From assembly GCA_944989445.1 (NCBI GenBank), contig CALYLW010000499.1, positions 667,838 to 731,837 on the forward strand: DNA of 64,000 nucleotides, in the 5' to 3' direction. How positions within the stretch are numbered: position 1 is the stretch's first letter; the number at the start of each line of letters is the position of its first letter. The DNA is from Ampullaceana balthica. Lineage: Eukaryota > Mollusca > Gastropoda > Lymnaeidae. The notes under the pieces are model-generated. The model searched no databases. It was not told the DNA's origin and was given only the letters and a program-made list of their open reading frames with translations. A program made the translations under genes and the position numbers. Positions 47,692 through 60,400 of this stretch are shown piece by piece.

Positions 47692-48403
47692 TACATTTCA
47701 AAATGATGGCTCGAGAGAACTCAACTACAACTAATTATATGAAAGTTGCAGTTTAAAATATAATCATTACAAACGACTTCATCAAGCTCTGCTACGTTTA
47801 ATGTAAATCAGATTCCTGATCAAAAGGCAATTACGACATTAAAATATAAAACTTGACGCAACGCCTCGCATGACATTGTAACTTTTATATAAAACGGAAC
47901 CGCATGGCGCAATAAAGTTTTTTTTCCTACTGAATTTTTCCTGGTGTTTTTGACATCTGACTATAAACCACACCAGTAATTGTTCAAAGCTAGCAAGAAA
48001 ATTCACGTAGCAAGAAAAAGTGAGTAATGTATTTTTTCTGCGTGTTTAGCTAGTAAGTAAGAGTGATTTAGAAGAAGCTAAATTCGAAACAAATTTGCGA
48101 AAACTGTAGAAATAATATAGACTATAAGCTTTACAGACGTGAAAATAGAACACATTTGCAACCTTCCATTTCTTTTCTATACTTATCTTTAAAACATGGA
48201 CTTGGTATCACAAGGTGTGGTAGTTAAGTTTCTGTTTAATAGATTTATAATGTCTATACACAGGAAATAAAATATTATGACCGTTGTAACTGTTTAGACT
48301 GCTGATACTAGTGATAAAAAACAAAAGAAACAAAGATTAAGTGGAAGTAAGTAGTAGGCAGTGTGTTACATTATCATTCCGTGTCTTTCCTTAGGAGGTC
48401 AGC
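47692..48403. other. upstream region of gene 2
   Basis: Must contain the 5' untranslated exon unless that is further away. TTTTATATAAAACGG at about 47884-47898 looks like a TATA box, and AAAAAGTGAGTAATG near 48015 like a donor site, but neither is proven. Confidence 0.3.
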
Positions 48404-48497
48404 ATGTGGAGAGCTGTGATATTGACCAGCATCGTTGTTTCCGGCATGGCCAAACCTCCGTCACCACACATCGTCTTCATTGTGGCCGATGATCTTG
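48404..48497 (+). CDS. gene 2 coding exon 1
   Basis: Signal peptide [16 protein letters not shown], then [19 protein letters not shown] lies 9 nt after the acceptor CTTTCCTTAG, implying an upstream untranslated exon. Donor GTAAGT. Confidence 0.92.
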
Positions 48498-51400
48498 GTA
48501 AGTCAGAAGATCTTCAAAGATCAGGGATCGAATCGTTCTTAAAGTTCGTTGCTAGAGTTTGTTTGCTTGTTTGTTTATTTCTTTGTTTGTTTCTATGTTT
48601 GTTTCTAATTAATAAAAAAATGCTAATCTCTGTAAGGTATGTATATGTATTATAACAGAATTAGGTAAGCACTGCTATCGTTATAAGATTAAACGCATGT
48701 TTGAGATCAAATAAATACATAGGAAAATATGCAGGCTGATGAAATAACTAGTGTATACCAAGGATTTATTGTATACATTACAGGCGCTTATTCTATACAT
48801 AAGATTACTGTGTTGCAAGATATAGTTAAGATAAAACGCTTAAAAAAGGTGAAATATTAAGATTTAGGAAATATTGTATTTACTAGAATTTTATCACCCG
48901 TCAAAAATGACGTAAGTTTTCAAAATAAATACACATCAGATTAAAAAATCTGAAAACCAAAATGATTATGATTTTTAAGTATATATTTTCAATTTTTAAA
49001 AAAAACAGAGTGATGTCCCTTGGCGTTAGGCCACAGTCATACATAAATGAGGGTAAATATATATATGATTCTGGTTATAAAAAGCCTCCGGACAGTGACA
49101 ATAATGAAACTATGAGCAAAAAATAATTAACATGCCTAGAAAGGTCGTTTCATTCTACTTGGGTGATTGATTTTAAAGACTTAGGAAACTTTCTATTGCC
49201 AGGTTGGAATGACGTGGGCTACAACAACCATGACCTCATCAGCCCCAACATCGACTCCTTGGCCAGGTCTGGGATTATCTTAAACCAGAGTTACGTCCAG
49301 CCGTTGTGTTCCCCGTGAGTATGGAAGGCAGACTATCAGCTTCGTCCGGTCAGGGTGTTCAGACGTCAGTCCTCGTAGTCGCAAACTCCGCCATTCATCT
49401 AGCATGAAATGGCAGAATATACGTTATAAATGCAGTGGGGAACAAATACATCTCCTCTACGAATTAAGAAAATATACAAAACTTAAATTAAGTACTCTTC
49501 TTTACTAAAGATGCTCTTTAAAACGAAATCCTTTTATTCCTTTTTATTATATTTTGTATGTCATTTTTCTTTATGAATAGAAGGTAATTTTCATGCAAAA
49601 TTAGAAATAATGTTAATGAACTTGTTAAGGTCCTAGACTAGATGCAAAAGGGAGGATTTCGGAACTTTAAAAAAAATGTTAAAAGAGGAGATAGAAAAAG
49701 AGAGTACAGGGCGAAAAGGAGGGAGAGAGAAAAATAAAAGTGGATTTTGTAACTTAACCAAAAAGAAAAACGTAAATAGAGGATAATTTTAAATAGAAGA
49801 GATAAAGAGAGAGAGAGAGAGAGAAAGAGACAGAGAGAGACAAAGAGAAACAGAGACACACAGAGAGAGACAAAGAGAAACAGAGACACAGAGAGAGACA
49901 GAAACAGAGAGAGAGAGGGGGGAGAGACAGAAACAGAGAGAGAGAGAGAGAGCGAGAGAGAATTAGATGACATTTTCAAAAGCCAACAAACAATACACAC
50001 TCTTTGCTTATTCTTGAATTCTTAAATTCTAGACGTTTTTTTATTACGTCATACTATGTAAACATGGCAGACGATCGTTGATTTTAAATTAGCTCATGTT
50101 TATCACAGGTCAAGGTCAGCATTTATGACGGGTATCTACCCCTTCAAGTTGGGCATGCAGGTATGATAGTAAATTAATAGATAATTACTTACACGTGTTG
50201 CTCTTTACACAGTGCCTGACTTAGACATGATAAGGCCCTAAGCCATTTGAGATACGGGGCCCTTCTATGGCGGATTAAGGGGGATGCTGAATGGGCGAAA
50301 GCCAGGGGCCCCAATGATTTAAGGGCCTCAAACTTATTATATGGTATAATAAAAGTGGTTGGACCGGGCCTCAAGTTGAATTGCATCCAGGGGCCCCGTG
50401 CAATCTTGATCCGCCCCTGGGGCCCTTTATAAGTCTAGATATTCTGTGTCAGTTCCAAATATGACAATAACTAACTCGGGCAATTTTTATGTGTGGGGCC
50501 CCCAAGAAAGTGGGGGCCTAAGCTATAGCCATATACGTAAATCCGAAACTGTCTTTAAAATATCGTTACACATAAATGTGCTCCTAAACTAAAGCAAACT
50601 CGTTCATTTTGAAAAATTATAAATATTTATTGTTAGTTGTTCTACTTATAAGAAAGACAACATGTTTTATTGTAACATTGTCATTGGCATCTTTTTATGT
50701 CATCAATGCATTAATTATTTCTTCATCATAATTTTTAAACATGTGAGCAGTCATTTTGACATTTAGATGACAGATTTCCAAACTTTAAAGTTTATAAGAC
50801 TGGTTGTCGAATTATGAAACTACAATGGTATCGGAAGATTTTTAAAAAAAAATTCATTATACACATTCGCGTCATTGCGTCATTGGACCTCACCTTAGGC
50901 GAATGCTAGATTAGTAACACAATCAATAATACTCTATTTTTAATATGGTTAACAGATTCTTGTTCTGTGTTATCTTAGAGAAAATCTTTACATACATTAT
51001 TTTTAAACTGTAAAAATTTGTTAGAGTCATACTAAATTTTAAACTTATTTTCAACTTAGATTTTTTCGGTATATTAAGTTAAAAATTGAGTATGTCATTA
51101 AATACATCTCCGTGTCCACAGCATAATATAATACTCAACCCAAAACATCTCCATGTTCACAGCATTACGTAAGTCTCAACCCAAAACTTCTCCATATCCA
51201 CAGCATAACGTAATACTTAACCCAAAACATCTCCATGTCCACCGCGTTTCGTGATACTTAACCCAAAACATCTCCATGTCAACAGCATAACGTAATACTC
51301 AACCCAAAACATCTCCATGTCCACATAATAAACGCAATACTTAACCCAAAACATCTCCATGTCCACAGCGTTACGTGATATTCAACCCAAAACATCTCCA

Positions 51401-54400
51401 TGTCCACAGCGTTACGTGATACTTAACCCAAAACATCTCCATGTCAACAGCTTAACGTAAGACTCAACCCAAAACTTCTCCATATCCACAGCATAACGTA
51501 ATACTTAACCCAAAACATCTCAATTCCCACAGCATAACGTAATACTTAACCCAAAACATCTCAATATCCACAGCATAACGTAATACTTAACCCAAAACAT
51601 CTCAATATCCACAGCATAACGTAATACTTAACCCAAAACATCTCAATATCCACAGCATAACGTAATACTTAACCCAAAACATCTCAATATCCACAGCATA
51701 ACGTAATACTTAACCCAAAACATCTCAATATCCACAGCATAACGTAATACTTAACCCAAAACATCTCAATATCCACAGCATAACGTAATACTTAACCCAA
51801 AACATCTCAATATCCACAGCATAACGTAATACTTAACCCAAAACATCTCAATATCCACAGCATAAGTAAGACTCAACCCAAAACATCTCCATATCCACAG
51901 CATAACGTGATACTTAACCCAAAACATCTCCATATCCACAGCATAACGAAATACTTAACCCAAAACATCTCAATATCCACAGCATAAGTAAGACTCAACC
52001 CAAAACATCTCCATATCCACAGCATAACGTGATACTTAACCCAAAACATCTCCATGTCCACAGCATAACGTAAGTCTCAACTCAAAACTTCTCCATATCC
52101 ACAGCATAACGTAATACTCAACCCAAAACTTCTCCATATCCACAACATAACGTAAGTCTCAACCCAAAATATCTCCATGTCCACAGCTTTACGTGACCCA
52201 AAACATCTCCATGTCCACAGCGCTACGTAACCCAAAACATTGCCATATCCACAGCATAACGTAATACCCAACCCAAAACATCTCCATGTCCACAGCGTTA
52301 CGTAATACTTAACCCAAAACATCTCCATGTCCACAGCGTTACGTGATACTTAACCCAAAACATCTCCATGTCAACAGCATAACGTAATACTCAACCCAAA
52401 ACATCTCCATGTCCACAGCATGCCATAATTCTCAGCCCACAAGCCACCTGTTTGCCTCTGGATGTGAAGTTATTGCCTCAAGTTCTGAGTTCAAACGGAT
52501 ATGCCACCCATCTGGTTGGAAAGTAACACGACTTATTTTTTGCCATTCGCTACAATTTAAATCTATACGGCATCGATTTAAGTCATTACGGACGGCGATA
52601 TAACGAATCCACAATGTAAAAGTTTATCGCATGCTTTAGAAGATCCTTCACACAGAGAAGATCATTTTCATTGATAAGATGATTTTCATTGAGAAGATCA
52701 TTTTCATTGGGAATATCCTCTTCACTATAAGATCATTTTTTATCGAGATGATCATTTCCCATGAGAAAATCATTTCCCCATAAGAAGATAAATTCCCATG
52801 AGAAGATCATTTCCCATGAGAAGATCATTTCCCATGAGAATATCATTTCCATTAAGAAAATCATTTCATACGAGAAGATAATTTCATACGAGAAGATAAT
52901 TTCCATTAGAAGATTATTTCACAACAGAAGATCATTTCCATTGAAAAGAGCATTTCCACTGGGAAAATCATTTCATTTGAAAAGATATTATAACATAAGA
53001 ATACCATTCGCTTTGAGAAAATTATTTAGTGATCGAAAAATATATTTTGTCGTTAAAAATTTAACGAAATGTGGAATGTGTACCTATCAAGTTGGGACTA
53101 TTTCCGTCAATCCAATTAGGTCACTATATTTGTTTATTAGTCTACCAGAACTTATAAAAGCGGGAAACGCGATGAATCTAAGAATAATGCCAAATTAGAA
53201 CTAAACAAATTATTTGGTCCAAACCAAGAAATGTCTGTGCTAAAATATGACCGTTTCACATAAAATATTCGAATTTTTAAAAATAAATACATTAGCATAA
53301 CTTTAAAAATAATAAAATTGCCACAGTTAGCATCATTAACTCTAAACTGAATAAAAAATTAGTTTATTCTTGATCTATTGATAAGAAATAGGCTATTCAT
53401 TTATAAAAACAAATCTACTGCCTCCATCCATCATTCATATATCGACGCCCTGATAGCTTTAATTTTTTTCCAAGGTGGCACTTGGGTTTCTGTAACTGGG
53501 AATGTACTCCGACCTACAGGGGATTCGATACCTTCTATGGATTTCACACTGGTAGTGTCAACTACTACACCAAATTATATGGTAGGCGGATCAAAATTAT
53601 ATCTTTATTTGTTTTGTTTATGTTGTTTTTTGTGTTTTCTTCTTTTACATTTGTTGCTAAGTCCCATAACCTCGTGGTCGTAGGGGGTTCTAATGTTTCC
53701 ATTAGAACTATCTTAGGGGCTTCGTAGACCTTGGCGGCGCCCATCTCCTCCCCAGGTCAGCGGAGGTCTTTTTAGCGATGGTCATTCTTCAACATTTTTG
53801 GCTTTAACGTGGGCTAGATCCCACGCCCCTCAGCTTGTGAGGCGAGCGCACTATTGACTTCGCTTTCCAGCCGCCTTCATTACATTATTTTGTATTTAAA
53901 ATGAGAATATGACATTATAAAGACTTATGTTTAATTATCATGACGAAGGTATGTGTCCACTCACAGGCAAAGGGGGGGGGTCAACCCGTTTGCATCCACT
54001 AATAAACCTAAAAATGTGTTGTTCTTGTCACACAAGTCGTTCGCGTCTCTTGTATTTTGACCATCACAAGTTCTTTTAGTATTCTACCCCCTCCCTCCCC
54101 CCAACTCCCACCCCACCCCCGGCCATCCTTACTAAAAACTTCAACCACTTTCACCAGACGGCGGCTTCGACTTCTGGAATAACACCGAGGTGGACAGGGG
54201 TGCGGCTGGTGGGTACGATGCAGTAAGTCATCTTTGTGTTGTTGTCTAAGCTCTGAAACTTTGAAATGAATTTACCTTGTGGTTTAAATTTAGAATCTCA
54301 ATATAATTAATTCTATATGTTACATATCGTTTGTTCGCTTTGATAAACTCAACATTAAAAATAATGACGTCATTAATATTTAGATGAGTCATTTTAGTGA

Positions 54401-57400
54401 TCTATATGAGGAGCATTTTTTTTAAATTGCTTATTTTTTTAATAATCATTTTATTATCTGGAATACAAATCTGATCGCGAAACAAGATGAACTTTCTTTA
54501 TATACCATCGTTTAATTTTGACGCAGTTTTTTTAGTGTGTTTAAATCTAAAATAAATTATTGTTTGCCCTCTGATAAATACACAGTCACAGACACATAAA
54601 GATAATTTAATTTAAGATCTTCAAGAAAACTGGGTTGTCGATTACAGTTAATCAACTTAAACAGAAATTTTTTGTTTTAAATTTTAGTAAAAGGCGCGTA
54701 TTTTATATATTATACCCTTAGTAATTTTAAGAATGTATAATATATAATCGAAATTTCACGTTTTTTGGCCGAAAAACCCAATTGCTCTAAATTCTTCAAG
54801 TCCCAGCTATCAATCAAATTATTTCTAAAATAAAAGTAAAGCGAAATAACAACATTTAATCAAAGCATCAAAATACAACACATGCTTAACTCCCTTACTA
54901 AACGTCTCTGCTCTTTTCAGGACCAGTTTACAAAAAGGGTAGAGGATATCATACACGAACATGACCCGGAAGTGCCTTTATTCACTGTGCTGGCATATGC
55001 TAATATTCACCCACCGCTACAGGTCAGTTTGACAATTAAGAAAACACCAATGAGACATTAAACAATCATACATTGATTGTAAAACAACAATAAGACATTA
55101 AACAATCATACATTGATTGTAAAACACCAATGAGACATTAAACAATCATACATTGATTGTAAAACACCAATGAGACATTAAACAATCATACATTGATTGT
55201 AAAACAGTAATGAGAAATTAAACAATCATACATTGATTGTAGAACACCAATGAGACATTAAACAATCATACATTGATTGTAAAACCCCAATGAGACATTT
55301 AACAATCGTATATTGATTGTAAAACACCAATGAGACATTACACAATCATACATTAATTGTAAAAAAATATTTAGATTAAGTAGCTATACATTTTTTAAAG
55401 TAGTGTAAAATATCATTTCAATATTAAATATGTATGTTTGTATTTGAATATTTCTCCTGAAGGTACCCCAAGAGTACTTAGATTTGTATCCTAACATATC
55501 TGATCACAAAAGGAAGCTAGCATCAGGTAAACCATAATAATATACGTGTATCTAGTGCACCCTTTCGAATTATGTATTACCTTTACACTATTTTAAGCTC
55601 TATACTTTAACAACTCCATCTTTAACCAATATATTTCACCAATTTCATCGTTAACCCCTTTATTTCGCTAAAAGTGTCTTTAACCCCTATGTTTCATTAG
55701 CAACATCTTTAAAAAGTGGTAAGGGATAAAGTGAAGAAACGAATTGGTGTTCACTTGAATTTATAAAGAATGGAAAGGTTCTATTTAGGGTAAGAGCAAA
55801 ATTAAGACGATATATAAACATGAATCCAATTGCTGGCGCGTTGGTATCGATACCTTATTAATGTGAAATTTTGTCCTTTCGATTCCCACAGCCATGGTGA
55901 CAAACATGGACTCAGGGATTGGGCGAGTGGTGGAAGCCTTGAAGAGACGAGGCATGTATGAGGATACGGTCCTAGTGTTTACATCTGATGTGAGTATGAC
56001 CTTGGTTGTGACCTTCAACGGTCTAACCGACCCGGCGCCGTTTCTGTGAAATCGACCATTTCAGATTTGAAATTAAAAAGAAGAAAGTCTCACCTAAAGA
56101 CACCATCGAAGTTCGAAAATAATAAGTTTGAACAAAATCGTCATTAAAGTAATTTACTTAAACAAGAATTGCATTCAAGGTTAATCAAATATCACTACAT
56201 GCGCAACCAAACAATCATTTCATGCTCCTTAAATATACTTGCATTTTATTATCCCAGTGCTTTACATGACATATTTATGAATATTTATAATTGTTATCAA
56301 TATACATAATTCCCGTTGTCTGTATGTATGTGTGGATGTAATGATGTTAGGTGGCGCTGCGAAATTGTAATGCTGTTAGGTGGCGCTGTGGTCGATTTTG
56401 TAAAAAATATTATATGACATCATTGTTTTAGTTTATATAATAATTTTTGAAAAGGGAACGATGTAGAAATAGGATTTGATGATTTATAATTATTATAAAA
56501 TACTTTGTGTACATTTCAGCAAGTTTAATATTTCGTATTTATTAAACACGGATGAGTTACTTATGTTAATTATGTACATTGGAATTACGGACACTTAGAC
56601 CCCGGAGGTTCGACCCTGCCAGTTCGACCACAGGACGTTTCGACCCCAGGGTATTTCGACCCCGGACGTATTTAAATACAAAGTGTGAATCGGAAAGCGC
56701 GCAAAAAGGGTGTGCAAAACAATTATAAATTAAAAACGCGATGTAAAAAAAATTATTATATAACGTCATTGTTTTAGCTTATATTTTTATTTTGGAAAAG
56801 GCAACGATGTAAAAAAAAGATTTGAGGATTTATTATTACAATATAATTTGTGTAAATTTCAGCAAGTTTAATATTTCGTATTTATCTAGCAAGGATAAGA
56901 TACTACGGCTTTTGACCAAAAAATGTAGGCGCCTTAGGCGCCCTACAGCTGCAGTGAGCGCCGTAGGCGCCCTACAACCCCTATTATAAAATACTTTGTG
57001 TACATTTCAGTAAGTTAAATATTAAGTTTTTATCAAACAAGGATAAGTTAGTTGGGGTTTTGAAAAATGTGGGCGCCGTAGGCGCCCTAAAAAACAGTGG
57101 GTGCCGTAGACGCCACGGCGCCGCAGCGCAATCTAGTTTTTTTTTATATTTATGTATTTGAGTTAATAGTGAAAAAATGGCTATGACGCAAGAAACGCGT
57201 ATTTTATATTTATTTACATTTGAACAACATTTACGGGAATTCTGCTGGGTTATTTATAGCGTTGTTAATTTTACAGTATGTATGCCACAAAGAGAATTTG
57301 TGTATTTTTATTGCCACGAAACATGAGCGTATTATGACTATAAATTATTGTATGTTACTCCACCAGAATGGAGGCTGGACTACATACGGTGGCAACAACT

Positions 57401-60400
57401 ACCCTCTCAGAGGTGGAAAATCAACCGTATTCGAAGGTGGAACCCGGTGTCCCGCCTTTGTTCACAGCCCTCTCTTAAAAAATAAAGGAGCCGTCTATGA
57501 GGGGTTCGTAATACATATTCATCCTTAGAGCAGTTTAGTAACTTACCCAGTACCATAATGAAGTCTTTCGAACACATTACTTTAAAGGCAAATGTTGGCA
57601 AAATAATGTAACGTTTCTAGGAAACTCGGTGGGTCGTACCACCACTGAACCTATTTTAAGATAATGTCCGTCCTTGCCTGCTGTTTAATCACAACCAATC
57701 GCATGACATTCAATAAAAAAAAATTAAAAGACCAAACGAAAACAGTTTAGCTCTTTCTTGTTCACCGGAATTTGCCATCAATTCTTCCAATATATGCTAA
57801 AACGACAAGGGAGGAATATTTTCGAAAATCCAGAACATGTATGTGTATACAAGAGTTTGAGGGACATGCTACACTCTAATATCATTTTTTTTAAAAATAA
57901 AAAGTTGTCTTTAAAATTAACTGTGCTTAGCGATTTCTCCTTCTGTCTAGAATCCTAGAAGATGAATTTAAAGTTGTCAAATAAATACAATATTAAAAAA
58001 ATATTTTTTAAAAAAGACCACACACAAAAAGGCAGAAGACAAAATATAAATAAAAACAACAGCGAAACAGTTATTCCAAAACAAAGCATCATACGTTGAC
58101 AGAAAAACAGATAAGATTTTAATTAATTCTAATGCATATTATAGTTACTTTGGAGTATAGATACTGTTTAGTGTCTGTTTATTTGGTTACACAATGCCTT
58201 GACGTAGTCACACTTCACAGATTTTTGTATTCATTCCAACTTCTGACATGCGCGCAGAGGCGGCGTTAGGTATGCGCGAGGCCTGGTGCAACAATGTCCA
58301 CGCGGGGCCAGAGTACTGGTAACGATCGCGAACTACCTATATGCCCAAAAGGTCATAATGTCTTGATTAGATCAATTCTTGCGCAAACTCAGTAGTGCAA
58401 TAGCTGCCGGCTCTTTTGTTACTAAAATATATTTATGTTCGCGTTTTATGAACAATGGTTTCTTTTCGTGTTTAGTGTATTTTGTGCTTGTTTTTTTACG
58501 GTGAATATAACTTGGACGAAATATTCTCAAGTCTGAAACGCGGGCCCCCCTAAGCGCGGGGCCTGGGTCGATTGTCCCAGCTGCCATCTCCAAAGGCAGC
58601 TCCTGCATGCATGTCTTAATTGTTTTCTGTTTGTTTGTGCTATTTTTAGCATGATCCATGCCGTCGATTGGTTCCCAACTCTGACGTCACTAGCTGGAAT
58701 TCATTTTGATGGTTGGTACTGTACTGTTTGCTTTAAAAAAAACACGTTTCATAATGCTGAGTATCTTCTTGCACTTGCAGCATATTCTATTTATTTGAAA
58801 ACCTTCAATATCAAATTAAAAAACAAAAAGAAATTTATAGATAGCATGCTTTCAACTGGTTTGTTTTTCTTTTCTCGGTATACATAATAGAAATTAAATG
58901 ATATCAAGATTTACAGAGTTAGTATCTTTAAAGTTCCTTGAAATATATTTATAACTGTAACTCTCGATACCATGTGTTTAGATCCTAACCAGGATGGCCT
59001 TGACCTTTGGGAATCCATAATTTCGCTAACAGCCTCTAAAAGAAATGAACTTGTCTACAATTTGGACTTTTACCCGAAAGCAATTGAAGGACGAGCAGCT
59101 ATAAGGTTTCGTCTTTATTTCTTTAAATATTTACTCTACGTTGTTTTTTATTGGTCTTGTTTTGCGTCTGACGTGCGTCGTTAGGGAAAACGTGTTATAA
59201 TAAAAGCAATTTGTTTCTCATTAAGCCTAACAAATTTCATTTCTTTTTATAATTTTGAACGCTGCCCTAAAATTACTCAGACAACGACACACACGATTTG
59301 TGTCAATTTTTACTATAAAATTAAACTTCTTGTTTTTTATTGACGAATGGAAGTATCGATATTTCGATAAATGCCTTCCTAACTACAAATACAGAAAGAA
59401 ATCAAATTAAATTTATGTAATATATTATTTCACAAACACGGAATAACGAACAGAGTGGAGAAAAGAAACAAGATGGGCTCAAGTCCCTAACCAAAATAGA
59501 GGAGAAATGATGTGACGGAAATTAAAGTTTAAAAAAACAAAACTGAATTCTAAGCAAAAGTTTTGAATCCTTGTGTTAATCTATTTTCAATGCAGTCACA
59601 GCAGCATCCATTTCATCAGTGTATTTAAGAGCTTTGCAATGCAAGTTTTAAAAAACTAAACATTTGGTCTTTAGAGTATAAGTTTATGGTACTTACACGG
59701 GATGGAAAGCTTTGGTCTGAGAAAAAAAATGTGTGAGAATCACTGGTGTTGACCCGTCGACGTTTAAATAAAGTTTTGTCTTATGGCGTCTGCAGAGTGG
59801 GAGATTTCAAGCTGATCCGAGGGTTCCCTGGTAAATACGACGGGTGGTACATTCCTGATGACCCCAACCAGGGGTCCAACGTGACCGCTGAGTTGGCAGA
59901 CGATAGCGAACTGAGCTACCTGGCTGAACTAATGCCCCAGGAGATGAACGACACAGCTCCAGTGGCGTATTTATTTAATCTTAGAGGTAGGTGCGGGTTA
60001 GTTTATATGCATAATTGTTGAGCTCATACAGGAAGCGAACCTATTGGGCTTGTCATTTCTAAAGCGAAAGCTGTTAATAGAAATATCTGGTGTTCTTATG
60101 TGGACAAATTTACTAAAATTGAATAAAATACACGAGCCAATAGGTAAATGTAGGTATATTGAGCAGTAAGTATTTTATCATCTATTTGTTAATTCTTCGT
60201 TAATTTAAGACAGCTTATTGGAATTGAAACAGAAAAAAAATGTTTCGTAATTTTACTATGCTAACATTTTTGAGAACATAATGATTCTTCTGTATTTATG
60301 GGTAAAAACATTGTTCCGGTAAAATGTAGTCTAAAAATAGAACATTACACGATGAGTTATGAGGTTTTCCTGCCTTAGAAATGACAAGCCCCATAGCATT

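Noticed and set aside
47884..48020. TATA box and untranslated first exon of gene 2
   Set aside because: Only a TATA-like word and a GTGAGT-like donor. AT-rich DNA gives many of these, so I did not annotate it as a promoter.
49638..50000. Ser/Leu-rich 120-codon ORF on the minus strand
   Set aside because: Translation of a GA microsatellite complement.
51111..52418. CRISPR-like array (regular ~41-bp repeats)
   Set aside because: Tandem units without spacers in an animal intron: a minisatellite, not CRISPR.
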